From Alteromonas sp. BL110 (GTDB taxonomy: Bacteria > Pseudomonadota > Gammaproteobacteria > Enterobacterales > Alteromonadaceae), in contig NZ_CP031967.1 in NCBI RefSeq assembly GCF_003443615.1, positions 3,100,001 to 3,164,000 on the forward strand: a stretch of 64,000 nt of DNA. Reading direction: 5' to 3'. Below, piece by piece: positions 16,046 through 23,709 of the stretch. Within the stretch, counting starts at the first letter, position 1. Each line of letters begins with the position of its first letter. A model generated the notes under the pieces. It searched no databases, had not been told where the DNA came from, and saw only the letters and a program-made list of their open reading frames with translations. The position numbers and the translations under genes are program-made.

Positions 16046-17053
16046 ATGGCATTACAATGGTTCCCAGGGCACATGCACAAAGCCCTGAAAGAAATTAAAG
16101 AGTCGCTTAATCAAGTAGACATTCTTATTGAGGTTCTTGACGCACGTATTCCGTATTCCAGTGAAAACCCTGAAATTGCAAAAATACGGGGCGACAAGCC
16201 CTGTATTAAGATTCTAAATAAGTACGACCTGGCAGACCCAGAAATTACGGCGCGCTGGCAGGAGAGTCTAGAGAAAGAGCGCGGCGTGAAGACGATTACG
16301 ACCTCTAGCGACAATCCGGGCAACAGCAAGCAAATTATGCAGCTGGTAAAAAGTATTTGTTCGTATAAAGAAGGTCAGCCTAAAGCAATTAAAGCTATGA
16401 TCACGGGTATACCGAACGTGGGTAAATCGACGCTAATAAATATTCTAGCCGACAGAATTATTGCTAAAACCGGCAACGAGCCTGCCGTTACAAAAAGCCA
16501 GCAGCGCATAAACTTAGGCAGCGGTATTATTTTGTTTGATACGCCGGGAGTACTGTGGCCTAAGCTCGAAAACCCACATTCCATTTATCGGTTAGCTTCA
16601 TCAGGTGCCGTTAAAAACACCGCCATGGAATACGACGATGTCGGCTTTTTTGCGGCAGATTACCTTATTAAAGCGTATCCAGAAGTAATGAAGGAGCGCT
16701 ATAAGCTGGACGAGCTGCCGGATACTGAAATTGAGTTTTTAGAAGCCGCCGCCAAAACGCGCGGGGCTATTCAAGCGGGTGGTCGCGTAAATCTCCATAA
16801 AATATGTGAAATCCTGCTTAAAGAACTGCAGTCGGGTAAGTTGGGGCGAATAACGCTAGAGACACCGGAAATGCTGGAAGTTGAAAAAGAAGAAATGGCA
16901 CTTGAAGCGGCGAAAAAAGCTGAAGCGAAAGCCAAGCGTAAAGTAAAATTCAAAACGGGCTCGTTGACGCCAGATAAGAAAGATAGGAAAGAAAAGCGAG
17001 AAGAGAAGCGTCAAGAGCAAAGCCGCAGGATGCGCGGTAATAACAAGAGATAG
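16046..17053 (+). CDS. ylqF: YlqF/RbgA-type circularly permuted ribosome GTPase
   Basis: A 335-residue GTPase of the YlqF/YawG family. The motifs run in the permuted order typical of this class: G4 NKYD (58-61), then G1 GIPNVGKST (121-129), then G3 DTPG (165-168). The N-terminal WFPGHMHKALKEI block is diagnostic. The C-terminal domain (about 200-280) matches the RNA-binding tail, and the last 45 residues are a Lys/Arg/Glu-rich charged extension. RbgA in Bacillus works in large-subunit assembly; a similar job is inferred here, supported by the rRNA methyltransferase-like gene just upstream. Confidence 0.92.
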   Translation: MALQWFPGHMHKALKEIKESLNQVDILIEVLDARIPYSSENPEIAKIRGDKPCIKILNKYDLADPEITARWQESLEKERGVKTITTSSDNPGNSKQIMQLVKSICSYKEGQPKAIKAMITGIPNVGKSTLINILADRIIAKTGNEPAVTKSQQRINLGSGIILFDTPGVLWPKLENPHSIYRLASSGAVKNTAMEYDDVGFFAADYLIKAYPEVMKERYKLDELPDTEIEFLEAAAKTRGAIQAGGRVNLHKICEILLKELQSGKLGRITLETPEMLEVEKEEMALEAAKKAEAKAKRKVKFKTGSLTPDKKDRKEKREEKRQEQSRRMRGNNKR

Positions 17054-17101
17054 AAAATAAATTCAAGAAAACTGCATCCAAGCATCCTAGTGAATCGTTT
17101 G

Positions 17102-17157
17102 GTTAACATGCTGTTTACATTTCTGGTGTGACTTCAGAGATAAAGCAGCATGTTAAC
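17102..17157. promoter_or_regulatory. Spaced 12-bp inverted repeat upstream of the copper-radical oxidase
   Basis: GTTAACATGCTG (17102-17113) and its exact reverse complement CAGCATGTTAAC (17146-17157) flank 32 bp, ending 22 bp before the start codon. The arrangement fits paired operator half-sites around a promoter or a long 5' UTR stem. Confidence 0.55.
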
Positions 17158-17179
17158 TTAACAAGAATAGGATGCCACA

Positions 17180-19453
17180 ATGCAAAAACGTCCACTGGTT
17201 TTACCTACACTCACTTTACTTACATTAAGTATCACCTCTCATTTTGCCTTTGCCGATAGAAACAAGGGTAAGGTTCCCATCGTCACCCCGGAATGTTCAA
17301 ATATCGCTGTTTGTAAGCAGCAGGGTATTTTTACTAACCCTTTTGAGGAACCGTTAGTGTCTGGCGAGTTTCCAGATCAAAACAATACCAACATAACTAA
17401 CCCCCTTAACAATTATCCGGTTAACGGCAAATGTGAAGAAAACGAAGACGGTGTGCTGAAATGCAAGCCAGCGGCAGGCAGTTTGGCCCTATTGAACGAT
17501 GGCCGTATCCTTTATTTTAACGCGTTAGAAGGCACAGAAAACGTAGAGTATAACGCGCTGCTGGAAATCGGTTCTGCGATTATTAATGACCAAACCCGCG
17601 TGCTGACGATGAAAAACGACAATGCAAGTTGGATAGCCCCGTCTCCGGTAGATGCAGGTGCCAATCCCGATGGCAATGACTCTGAAACCATTATTGGTGA
17701 TATCACAGGCTTTTTAGGCACATCGCTGCCCCTTGATTTAAACACTGATGACGATAGAACAAATAACGATGGCGCACTTTTCTGTGCCGATTTAGTTGGT
17801 TTGCCGAACGGCGAGCTTATGGCTGTTGGTGGAACCGATTATTACCATGAGCCCGGTGTGAATACGAGCCTACTAGGCGAGCCTATCAATTTCGGGTTGT
17901 CTGAGCTAGAAGGGCTAAAAAATAGCCGCATCTTCAACCCTGACGATAACAGTTGGCGTAAAACAGGGGATATGAACTTTGGGCGTTGGTATCCCAGTGC
18001 ATTGTCGTTAGCAAATGGAAACGTCCTAGTAGCAAGTGGCGTAACTAAATTAGTTAAACCTGTTTATTTGACCCGCCCTGAAACCTCAGGACGTAATGTT
18101 ACAGTTACCGAAACCTACGACACATCGTGTGGAGAATGGAGCGATAACGGTCCACTGGCCGAGCGTTCGCTGCCTCTCTATCCAAGATTACATCTGCTAC
18201 CTAACGGCCATGTGTTTTACAACGGTGGCGGGCAGGCATTCAACCCGTTTGGCCAAAGCTACGATCAGGCGTTATGGAATATCGTCGCGGCGTATGATCC
18301 GCAATCTAAAACATGGGCTGATCTTGGTTTTGCTGGCTTACCACTTCACTTGAGCGAAGCGGGTATTTCTGACTTGGCAAGCTTCCTAAATGTTACTAAC
18401 ACACAAGCGGATGAGTCGTTAAGTGGTTTACTAACCGGTCTAACGGAAGAGTTTATTGCCAATCCCTTCGATGCGTTAGCGCCTATAATCGATGACCCGT
18501 ATCGCTTAGCTGATGTACAAGCCCTGCTTGGTGCAGGATTTAGAGGCTCAACGTTTTCTATGATGTTGCCACTAACACCAGATGAAAACGGTACCTACAA
18601 TAAAGCCGAATTCCTTACCGCTGGTGGCGTATTAACCGGTGTTGCGGCAACAAGCCCGGGCTTATATCTTGGAACAAACTTGGCGCGAATCGACTCGGTA
18701 ACTATTGAAGGCGAGAAGATGCTATATGACTCTCGTTCAACAGGAAGTCTCAATCAGGGGCGCTGGTACGGAACAGGGGTACTATTGCCTACTGGCGAAG
18801 TATTAGTCGTATCCGGTGCCGATAGAGATGAAGTGGTTCTGCCAGGTTCGGGAAAGCCTATTTTAAAAGCAGAAATATTTGACCCCGAAACCGAAACCTT
18901 TAGGCAGGTTGCCGAGCAGAACAGACCGCGTACTTACCACAACTCCGCAGCGTTATTACCCGATGGCAGCGTGCTAATTGGAGGGCATGCACCAATTAAT
19001 ACCGCTTATGCTTATAGCATAACCTTGCCAGGTTTCTCACCTAACGATGGGCGGGATCCGTCGTTTGAAATCTATAAGCCTTCCTATATGTTTGGTAACC
19101 GTCCAGCAATAGGTAAAAGAAATAAAACCGTCGCGGTGGGAGAACGTTTTTCTGTGGGCTTGAAAAATACTGATGCCGCTACCGCAGCGATGAATGCCAA
19201 AATAGAGTCGGTAGTGTTAATCAGACGCACAAACATCACTCACTTGATAGATGGCGATCAGCGAAGCGTGGAACTTTCCATTTTGCGCCAAAACAACAGA
19301 AAAGTGGTGGTGAAAATGCCAAGTCAGCAAGCGGTGGTTCCACCGGGTGATTACATGTTATTTGTTAATGCGCGCAATGAAAAAGGCGAGTTAGTTCCCT
19401 CTGCATCAAAAGCCATTACGGTAACAGGCGAACTTTCGGCGATGTGCCAGTAG
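17180..19453 (+). CDS. Secreted copper-radical oxidase (galactose/glyoxal oxidase-like)
   Basis: A 757-residue exported protein with a signal peptide (1-25, ending AFA-DR). The body is a kelch-type beta-propeller, with repeated LPNGxVxxxGG-type strands, followed by a C-terminal DUF1929 early-set domain from about residue 645. All residues that form the copper site and Tyr-Cys cofactor in galactose oxidase have counterparts: Cys202 in LFCADL, Tyr271 in RWYPSAL, Tyr586-His587 in RTYHNSA, and His688 in TNITHLIDGDQR. It should oxidise a primary alcohol or aldehyde and release H2O2 outside the cytoplasm; the substrate is unknown. It heads a three-gene unit with the next gene 12 bp away. AGGA lies 7 nt before the ATG. 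Confidence 0.85.
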   Translation: MQKRPLVLPTLTLLTLSITSHFAFADRNKGKVPIVTPECSNIAVCKQQGIFTNPFEEPLVSGEFPDQNNTNITNPLNNYPVNGKCEENEDGVLKCKPAAGSLALLNDGRILYFNALEGTENVEYNALLEIGSAIINDQTRVLTMKNDNASWIAPSPVDAGANPDGNDSETIIGDITGFLGTSLPLDLNTDDDRTNNDGALFCADLVGLPNGELMAVGGTDYYHEPGVNTSLLGEPINFGLSELEGLKNSRIFNPDDNSWRKTGDMNFGRWYPSALSLANGNVLVASGVTKLVKPVYLTRPETSGRNVTVTETYDTSCGEWSDNGPLAERSLPLYPRLHLLPNGHVFYNGGGQAFNPFGQSYDQALWNIVAAYDPQSKTWADLGFAGLPLHLSEAGISDLASFLNVTNTQADESLSGLLTGLTEEFIANPFDALAPIIDDPYRLADVQALLGAGFRGSTFSMMLPLTPDENGTYNKAEFLTAGGVLTGVAATSPGLYLGTNLARIDSVTIEGEKMLYDSRSTGSLNQGRWYGTGVLLPTGEVLVVSGADRDEVVLPGSGKPILKAEIFDPETETFRQVAEQNRPRTYHNSAALLPDGSVLIGGHAPINTAYAYSITLPGFSPNDGRDPSFEIYKPSYMFGNRPAIGKRNKTVAVGERFSVGLKNTDAATAAMNAKIESVVLIRRTNITHLIDGDQRSVELSILRQNNRKVVVKMPSQQAVVPPGDYMLFVNARNEKGELVPSASKAITVTGELSAMCQ

Positions 19454-19465
19454 GAGAATATAGCC

Positions 19466-20374
19466 ATGATTAAACGAGTAATCTTACTAAGCACTGTGTT
19501 ATGTGCGGGTTTATTAACATCTGCAAATGCATTAGCTCACGGGGCTTCAGCTGTTGCGGGTGAGTGGCTGCCTGTCATAGACAAGGCCAACGCGCAAAAC
19601 GTCAGTGTGATTTCTCAAATTCAAAGCTCACCTTTGGGCAATGAAATTCTTGTACAGTTCACCGGCAAAGGAAAGCTTGAAGTGCTTGGGGACAACGGTG
19701 AGCCCTTTATCCGTATAACCCCAAGTGGAGTTTATGCGAATTGGGATCACCCAATGTGGTACAAGGTACAAACTGCGGGCCCTAGACCATTGCCAGAATG
19801 GGTCACAGATAACAAGGTAGAGTCCAAATGGTCGCAGGTAAGTAAGAACAATTACTATGGCTGGTATGACAAACGACTTGAAAAAGCGGATGAGCATGTA
19901 GAGACGTGGAATGTAGCGATTGCTTTAAACGGTAAGCGTAGCGATATTTCGGGTTACTTTAAGTCTTTGGCGCCCCCGGCAAAGCGCACGTTAGTAACCG
20001 TAGACAATGCGTCGTCGCCTATCGCTGACTTAAGTGCTATGGTGATCCCAGGCGCTGAACGGGCCATTCGGGTCAGTTATGAAGGGGACCATCATATGGT
20101 GGTATTGGATGAACATCAGTCACCTATGTTTAGATTCAGTCCACATGGTGTAGAGGCGAATACTCACAGTAAAGGATGGAAGGCACTTGGTCGTGCGCCA
20201 GCTAAAGCTAATAAGCAATGGGTAAAGCTCTCCTCTCAAGCGGCGTACACCTGGCCTGACAATCGGTTAGAAAAACGAAGTGAGGACGGCTGGAAGATCC
20301 CTGTGTTCTGTCACCAAGATAAAAAAATGAAATACATTCGAGGAGGATGGGTAGAGGTCGCAAGTCTTCACTGA
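19466..20374 (+). CDS. Exported two-repeat protein, partner of the oxidase
   Basis: A 302-residue exported protein of no family known to me; the signal peptide ends near residue 24 (ALA-HG). It consists of two related halves, about residues 60-164 and 200-294. Each has F(I)RxxPxGVxAN (81-92, 222-232), then a Trp-rich stretch, then YxWxDxRLEK (131-140, 261-270), then a Trp and a short strand region. This is a clear internal duplication. It starts 12 bp after the oxidase with AGGAG 9 nt before the ATG, so the two are cotranscribed. A role in maturing, binding or anchoring the copper oxidase is a guess from position. Confidence 0.75.
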   Translation: MIKRVILLSTVLCAGLLTSANALAHGASAVAGEWLPVIDKANAQNVSVISQIQSSPLGNEILVQFTGKGKLEVLGDNGEPFIRITPSGVYANWDHPMWYKVQTAGPRPLPEWVTDNKVESKWSQVSKNNYYGWYDKRLEKADEHVETWNVAIALNGKRSDISGYFKSLAPPAKRTLVTVDNASSPIADLSAMVIPGAERAIRVSYEGDHHMVVLDEHQSPMFRFSPHGVEANTHSKGWKALGRAPAKANKQWVKLSSQAAYTWPDNRLEKRSEDGWKIPVFCHQDKKMKYIRGGWVEVASLH

Positions 20375-20444
20375 AAAAGAAGGTTGTCAGGCAATGCTCG
20401 GTTGCTAAAGCTTGCGCCATTCGGTAAAAGAGCGATAGTCTTTA

Positions 20445-20987
20445 ATGCAACATCAAAGCATTCATCAGGAAACGACGTTGGACAATATTCAGTATTTTGA
20501 TAAAGCACTGTTTAAAGAGCTAAAACAGACGGCGGCAGAGAGTCCTCGCCGACGGGCTAATTTTAACGCTCACAAATCTTATACTGATATGGTTCAGCGT
20601 CTTTTTATTGCTATGATGCCAGACTCCTACGTTCGGCCCCATCGACACGTGCAGCTTCACAAATGGGAGTTTTTCATGATTGTGGAAGGCGAGCTAGATA
20701 TTCTATTCTTCAACGATGAAGGCGTAGTTACAGAAAAAGTTACGTTAGCGGCAAATGGTGAAACGAGCGGAATTGAAATTCCCCCTAACACTTGGCATGC
20801 AACGGTGTGCCACAGCCCAGTAGTTTTCATGGAAGTTAAACAGGGACCTTACGAAGTGACAGACGATAAGGGCTTTGCAAACTGGTCTCCTGAAGAAGGA
20901 AGCGATCTTGTACCACGCTTTCTCGCTTCGCTTAAACAAATAAAGGTTGGTTCTAAAGTTAACTGCCTAAGCTCGCCTGGTTTCTAA
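20445..20987 (+). CDS. WbuC-family cupin-fold metalloprotein
   Basis: A 180-residue cupin. The family signature is visible: RRRANFNAHKSYTDMVQRLFIAMMPDSYVRPHRH, then KWEFFMIVEGELDILFFNDEGVV. The metal ligands would be the His pair in RPHRH, the Glu in KWEFF, and His in PPNTWHATV. The family is named after WbuC of O-antigen loci and its reaction is not established. It lies 70 bp after the two-repeat protein on the same strand and may share its transcript. The RBS is weak. A hairpin at 21014-21034 follows. Confidence 0.85.
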   Translation: MQHQSIHQETTLDNIQYFDKALFKELKQTAAESPRRRANFNAHKSYTDMVQRLFIAMMPDSYVRPHRHVQLHKWEFFMIVEGELDILFFNDEGVVTEKVTLAANGETSGIEIPPNTWHATVCHSPVVFMEVKQGPYEVTDDKGFANWSPEEGSDLVPRFLASLKQIKVGSKVNCLSSPGF

Positions 20988-21013
20988 AATGGCGGTTTTA
21001 AGTTTGTCTTCCA

Positions 21014-21034
21014 GACTTTCCTGTTTGGAAAGTC
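21014..21034. other. Hairpin downstream of the cupin gene
   Basis: GACTTTCC and GGAAAGTC form a perfect 8-bp stem with a TGTTT loop, 26 bp after the stop codon. The T-run is missing, so it is a weak terminator candidate. Confidence 0.45.
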
Positions 21035-21180
21035 GTTGCTATTGCTTATCTACATGGTATGGTTAAGGATAAGTGACACGAGGCGGCTACTGCTTTCAAA
21101 GAAAAACCATTAGCCCCACTATTACACCTAATCTCGGCTGAACGCCGCTTGTACAAGTACATTGTAAAAAGAGAATTATT

Positions 21181-21225
21181 ATGCGAAACGTTTCAACTGG
21201 TTATTTTTATAATTTTAATTACTGA
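21181..21225 (+). CDS. Aromatic-rich leader peptide (attenuator)
   Basis: A 14-codon frame reading MRNVSTGYFYNFNY then TGA. Its second half has three Tyr, two Phe and two of its three Asn in seven codons, the composition expected of a leader peptide sensing charged tRNA-Tyr/Phe (compare PheL-type leaders). A purine-rich AAAAAGAG lies ahead of the ATG. Immediately after the stop come competing hairpins and a strong terminator, then an HTH gene. The peptide itself probably has no other role. It is too short to prove coding by length; the context makes the case. Confidence 0.6.
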   Translation: MRNVSTGYFYNFNY

Positions 21226-21306
21226 TTGCACCTGACCGTCGGTGTTCAGGGGCAAGTATTGGCTTCTGGGCACTGCAGGTAAGAACGTTTTGCAAAAGCC
21301 CAGAAG
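21226..21306 (+). promoter_or_regulatory. Attenuator: pause hairpin and antiterminator
   Basis: A first hairpin pairs CCTGA (21231-21235) with TCAGG (21246-21250). CTTCTGGGC (21263-21271) is the exact complement of GCCCAGAAG (21298-21306), which is also the left arm of the downstream terminator. The two structures exclude each other, as in classical amino-acid attenuators. Confidence 0.65.
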
Positions 21307-21327
21307 GTATCACCATCTGGGCTTTTT
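21294..21327 (+). terminator. Attenuator terminator before the HTH gene
   Basis: AAAAGCCCAGA (21294-21304) pairs with TCTGGGCTTTT (21316-21326) and runs into T residues. It ends 29 bp before the HTH gene start and about 310 bp after the cupin gene, so it is placed to gate the HTH gene. Confidence 0.8.
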
Positions 21328-21355
21328 TAATGCCCGAAATTTTCGGTAAAAGACA

Positions 21356-21577
21356 ATGAAAGAAATTACACTTGGTGACATAAGAAAGCAGCACAGAGTT
21401 AAACAAGAAGTGGTCGCAATGGCGTTATCGGTCACCGCCTCTGGCGTAAGCAAGTTGGAATCGAAGCGTATTCAAGATGTTTCTCTTCAACGCGCAGCTG
21501 CATATTTAGCGGCCGTTGGCGGAAATATGAAAATTGAAGTGACTATGCCAGATGGCGCTACTTTACAAGTAGGGTAG
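21356..21577 (+). CDS. Small XRE-type helix-turn-helix protein, antitoxin-like
   Basis: A 73-residue DNA-binding protein. Residues 5-45 form an XRE/Cro-type HTH (TLGDIRKQHRVKQEVVAMALSVTASGVSKLESK). The tail YLAAVGGNMKIEVTMPDGATLQV is the beta-strand end seen in HTH antitoxins of HigA-like type. No toxin-like gene is next to it on either side, so it appears to be an orphan regulator. It lies directly after an attenuator-like element, so its level may follow aromatic amino acid supply (inference). The RBS is weak. Confidence 0.75.
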   Translation: MKEITLGDIRKQHRVKQEVVAMALSVTASGVSKLESKRIQDVSLQRAAAYLAAVGGNMKIEVTMPDGATLQVG

Positions 21578-21783
21578 GTCAGTAGCGCTCATACACACCA
21601 TACATAACGTCAAAGACAGCTGAATAATTGGCAAAAATAGTGCTCGGGCAACAAGCTGGTTTTCGTGAAATCTGCCTGACCTGTCCTATATAAGCATTGA
21701 ATAAACATATTTTTACGACTAATCGCTTTAACTAAGGTACGGCTGGGTTAAAATATAGTGAAATCGATTACAAGGAGTCTTAC

Positions 21784-22413
21784 ATGGCCGTTCACGAAAT
21801 TACCCATCCGCTTATTGCGCATAAACTAGGACTTATGCGAAATGCCAAAATTAGTAGCAAAGATTTTCGCGAGCTTGCCTCTGAAGTGGGAAATTTACTG
21901 ACCTATGAAGCAACGCGAACTTTGCCTACAGAACGCGCGACAATAAAAAGCTGGTCTGGCGACGAGGTGGAAGTAAGACAAATAAAAGGCAAAAAGATAA
22001 CCGTAGTGCCTATTCTTCGCGCCGGCTTGGGCATGCTTGAAGGTGTACTAGAGTTAATCCCAAATGCAAAGATTAGCGTGGTTGGCCTTTATCGCGACGA
22101 AGATACGCTTCAGCCCGTTGCCTACTTTGATAAGGTGGTCAAGAATATCGACGAACGTACAGCGTTGATAGTAGATCCTATGCTAGCCACAGGCGGAACC
22201 CTAATTGCTACTATTGACTTACTTAAGAAGAAAGGTTGTCGCCGAATAATGGGGTTGTTTCTTGTTGCCGCACCAGAAGGTATTAAAGCCGTGGTTGATG
22301 CACATCCTGATGTTGATATATTCACAGCTGCTATTGATGATAGATTGAATGAAAAAGGCTACATACTGCCGGGCCTAGGTGATGCTGGGGATAAAATTTT
22401 CGGTACAAGATAG
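21784..22413 (+). CDS. upp: Uracil phosphoribosyltransferase Upp
   Basis: A 209-residue cytosolic salvage enzyme that makes UMP from uracil and PRPP. The PRPP-binding motif [12 protein letters not shown] is at residues 129-140. The uracil-binding C-terminal [17 protein letters not shown] is intact. [11 protein letters not shown] at 77-87 is the conserved PRPP loop. AAGGAG precedes the ATG by 7 nt. Length matches E. coli Upp (208). It is monocistronic: a terminator at 22515-22549 follows, and no uraA permease is adjacent. Confidence 0.97.
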   Translation: MAVHEITHPLIAHKLGLMRNAKISSKDFRELASEVGNLLTYEATRTLPTERATIKSWSGDEVEVRQIKGKKITVVPILRAGLGMLEGVLELIPNAKISVVGLYRDEDTLQPVAYFDKVVKNIDERTALIVDPMLATGGTLIATIDLLKKKGCRRIMGLFLVAAPEGIKAVVDAHPDVDIFTAAIDDRLNEKGYILPGLGDAGDKIFGTR

Positions 22414-22514
22414 AGCGCAAGTTTCTTAACGTTAAGCTTGCCAATAAATTTTAGACTCAAACGCCAAGTTTGCAGTTAAAAACTGCGTTAAACGGTTAAG
22501 TTGATGTTATAGTC

Positions 22515-22549
22515 AAAGGGTAGTCGAAGCGCACGCTTGCTACCCTTTT
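22515..22549 (+). terminator. Terminator downstream of upp
   Basis: AAAGGGTAG and CTACCCTTT form a 9-bp stem with an inner AAGC/GCTT helix, followed by T residues. It lies about 100 bp after the upp stop and just before the LacI-family gene. Confidence 0.8.
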
Positions 22550-22596
22550 TTAATTACGATTCAGGGTAGTAAGTCTCGTTAAAAGAGCTAATAACA

Positions 22597-23622
22597 ATGA
22601 ATAAAACGAAACTCACCCTTAAAGATGTTGCTGAGCAGTTAGGCGTATCAACAGCAACCATTTCAAATGCGTTTAATCGCCCAGACCAGTTATCAAAAGC
22701 GAAGCGCGAAGAGATTTTGGCGCAGTGCAAAAAGATTGGATACAGCGGTCCGAACAAAGCAGCGCAAATCCTTAGAAAGGGCACCTCGAATATTGTGGCT
22801 TTAGTACTCGCCGATAGCATCTCTTATATGGTGAGCGACCCCGTAGCTAGCACATTTATCAAAGGGGTTTCATCTGCCCTTCAAGAGAATGGGAAGCACT
22901 TGTTACTTTATGCAGGTGATTCAAATAGCCTCCTTGATGTCGTTGACTTTGTTGACGGTTTTATTTGCTATGGTCAACCACGCAACAGTAATTTGGTAAA
23001 GGAACTAGCGGTATCTCCTAAGCCGGTTGTTACAGTTGATTTTGATATTGAAGATAAACCGTCTATTAATATTGATAACAAAGAAGCGGCGTATCGCGTA
23101 GCGTCTCATGCATTAAATGAAGGCGACAATGTGGCCATCTTTGGGCTGCGCCTTATTGACTCCCCCTCTACATGTCGAATCTATGATAGTCAGCTAATCG
23201 ATGTAGACAGCTCGATTGCCCATCGGCGTCTAGATGGTTATTTAAAAGCTGCTGAAGAGAAAAATATTACGGTAAGCAATGAGCGTATATGGCACCTTCC
23301 AGAAAGTGATCGACACTTCGCCAAGCAAGCAGCTAAAGAAGTGCTGACCAGTTCTCCGAGACCCAATGTTGTCTTGTGTATGAGTGATATCATAGCGCTG
23401 GAGTTGCTTAACTTAGCCTTAGATATGGGAGTTAACGTCCCAGAAGAGCTTAAAATAACCGGTTTTGATGGTATCGAAGAAGCCGAACGCTCTCGACCTA
23501 GCCTGACTACCGTATGCCAATCTAGTGCGAGTAAAGGTGTCGAAGCAACCAAAGCGCTACTTAATATGGTTTCTACTAAAAGTACATTGCCTTTCGAGCT
23601 TCGCGTTGGAGAAACTGTTTAA
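22597..23622 (+). CDS. LacI/GalR-family transcriptional regulator
   Basis: A 341-residue regulator. The N-terminal HTH and hinge read LTLKDVAEQLGVSTATISNAFNRPDQLS...REEILAQCKKIGYSG, then the periplasmic-binding-protein-like effector domain from about residue 62. The C-terminal KITGFDGIEEAERSRPSLTTVCQ is the typical LacI signature. The effector is unknown. It converges with a 967-residue TonB-dependent receptor of the carbohydrate-type subfamily, which suggests a sugar or glycoside effector (inference). Confidence 0.9.
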   Translation: MNKTKLTLKDVAEQLGVSTATISNAFNRPDQLSKAKREEILAQCKKIGYSGPNKAAQILRKGTSNIVALVLADSISYMVSDPVASTFIKGVSSALQENGKHLLLYAGDSNSLLDVVDFVDGFICYGQPRNSNLVKELAVSPKPVVTVDFDIEDKPSINIDNKEAAYRVASHALNEGDNVAIFGLRLIDSPSTCRIYDSQLIDVDSSIAHRRLDGYLKAAEEKNITVSNERIWHLPESDRHFAKQAAKEVLTSSPRPNVVLCMSDIIALELLNLALDMGVNVPEELKITGFDGIEEAERSRPSLTTVCQSSASKGVEATKALLNMVSTKSTLPFELRVGETV

Positions 23623-23639
23623 AAAAACTTGCTCGAAAA

Positions 23640-23678
23640 GGTTAATAAGACACCCGAGATTGGTGTGTCTTATTAACC
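23640..23678. terminator. Long inverted repeat between lacI-type gene and TonB receptor
   Basis: GGTTAATAAGACAC and GTGTCTTATTAACC form a 14-bp perfect stem between convergent stop codons; CTTGCT/AGCAAG pair further out. No T-run follows, but position and stability suit two-way termination. Confidence 0.6.
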
Positions 23679-23709
23679 TGTAGCAAGGTCAGATTTGCCC
23701 AGAGCTTTT

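Noticed and set aside
17512..17745. 77-codon minus-strand frame inside the copper oxidase gene
   Set aside because: Shadow of a strongly supported gene.
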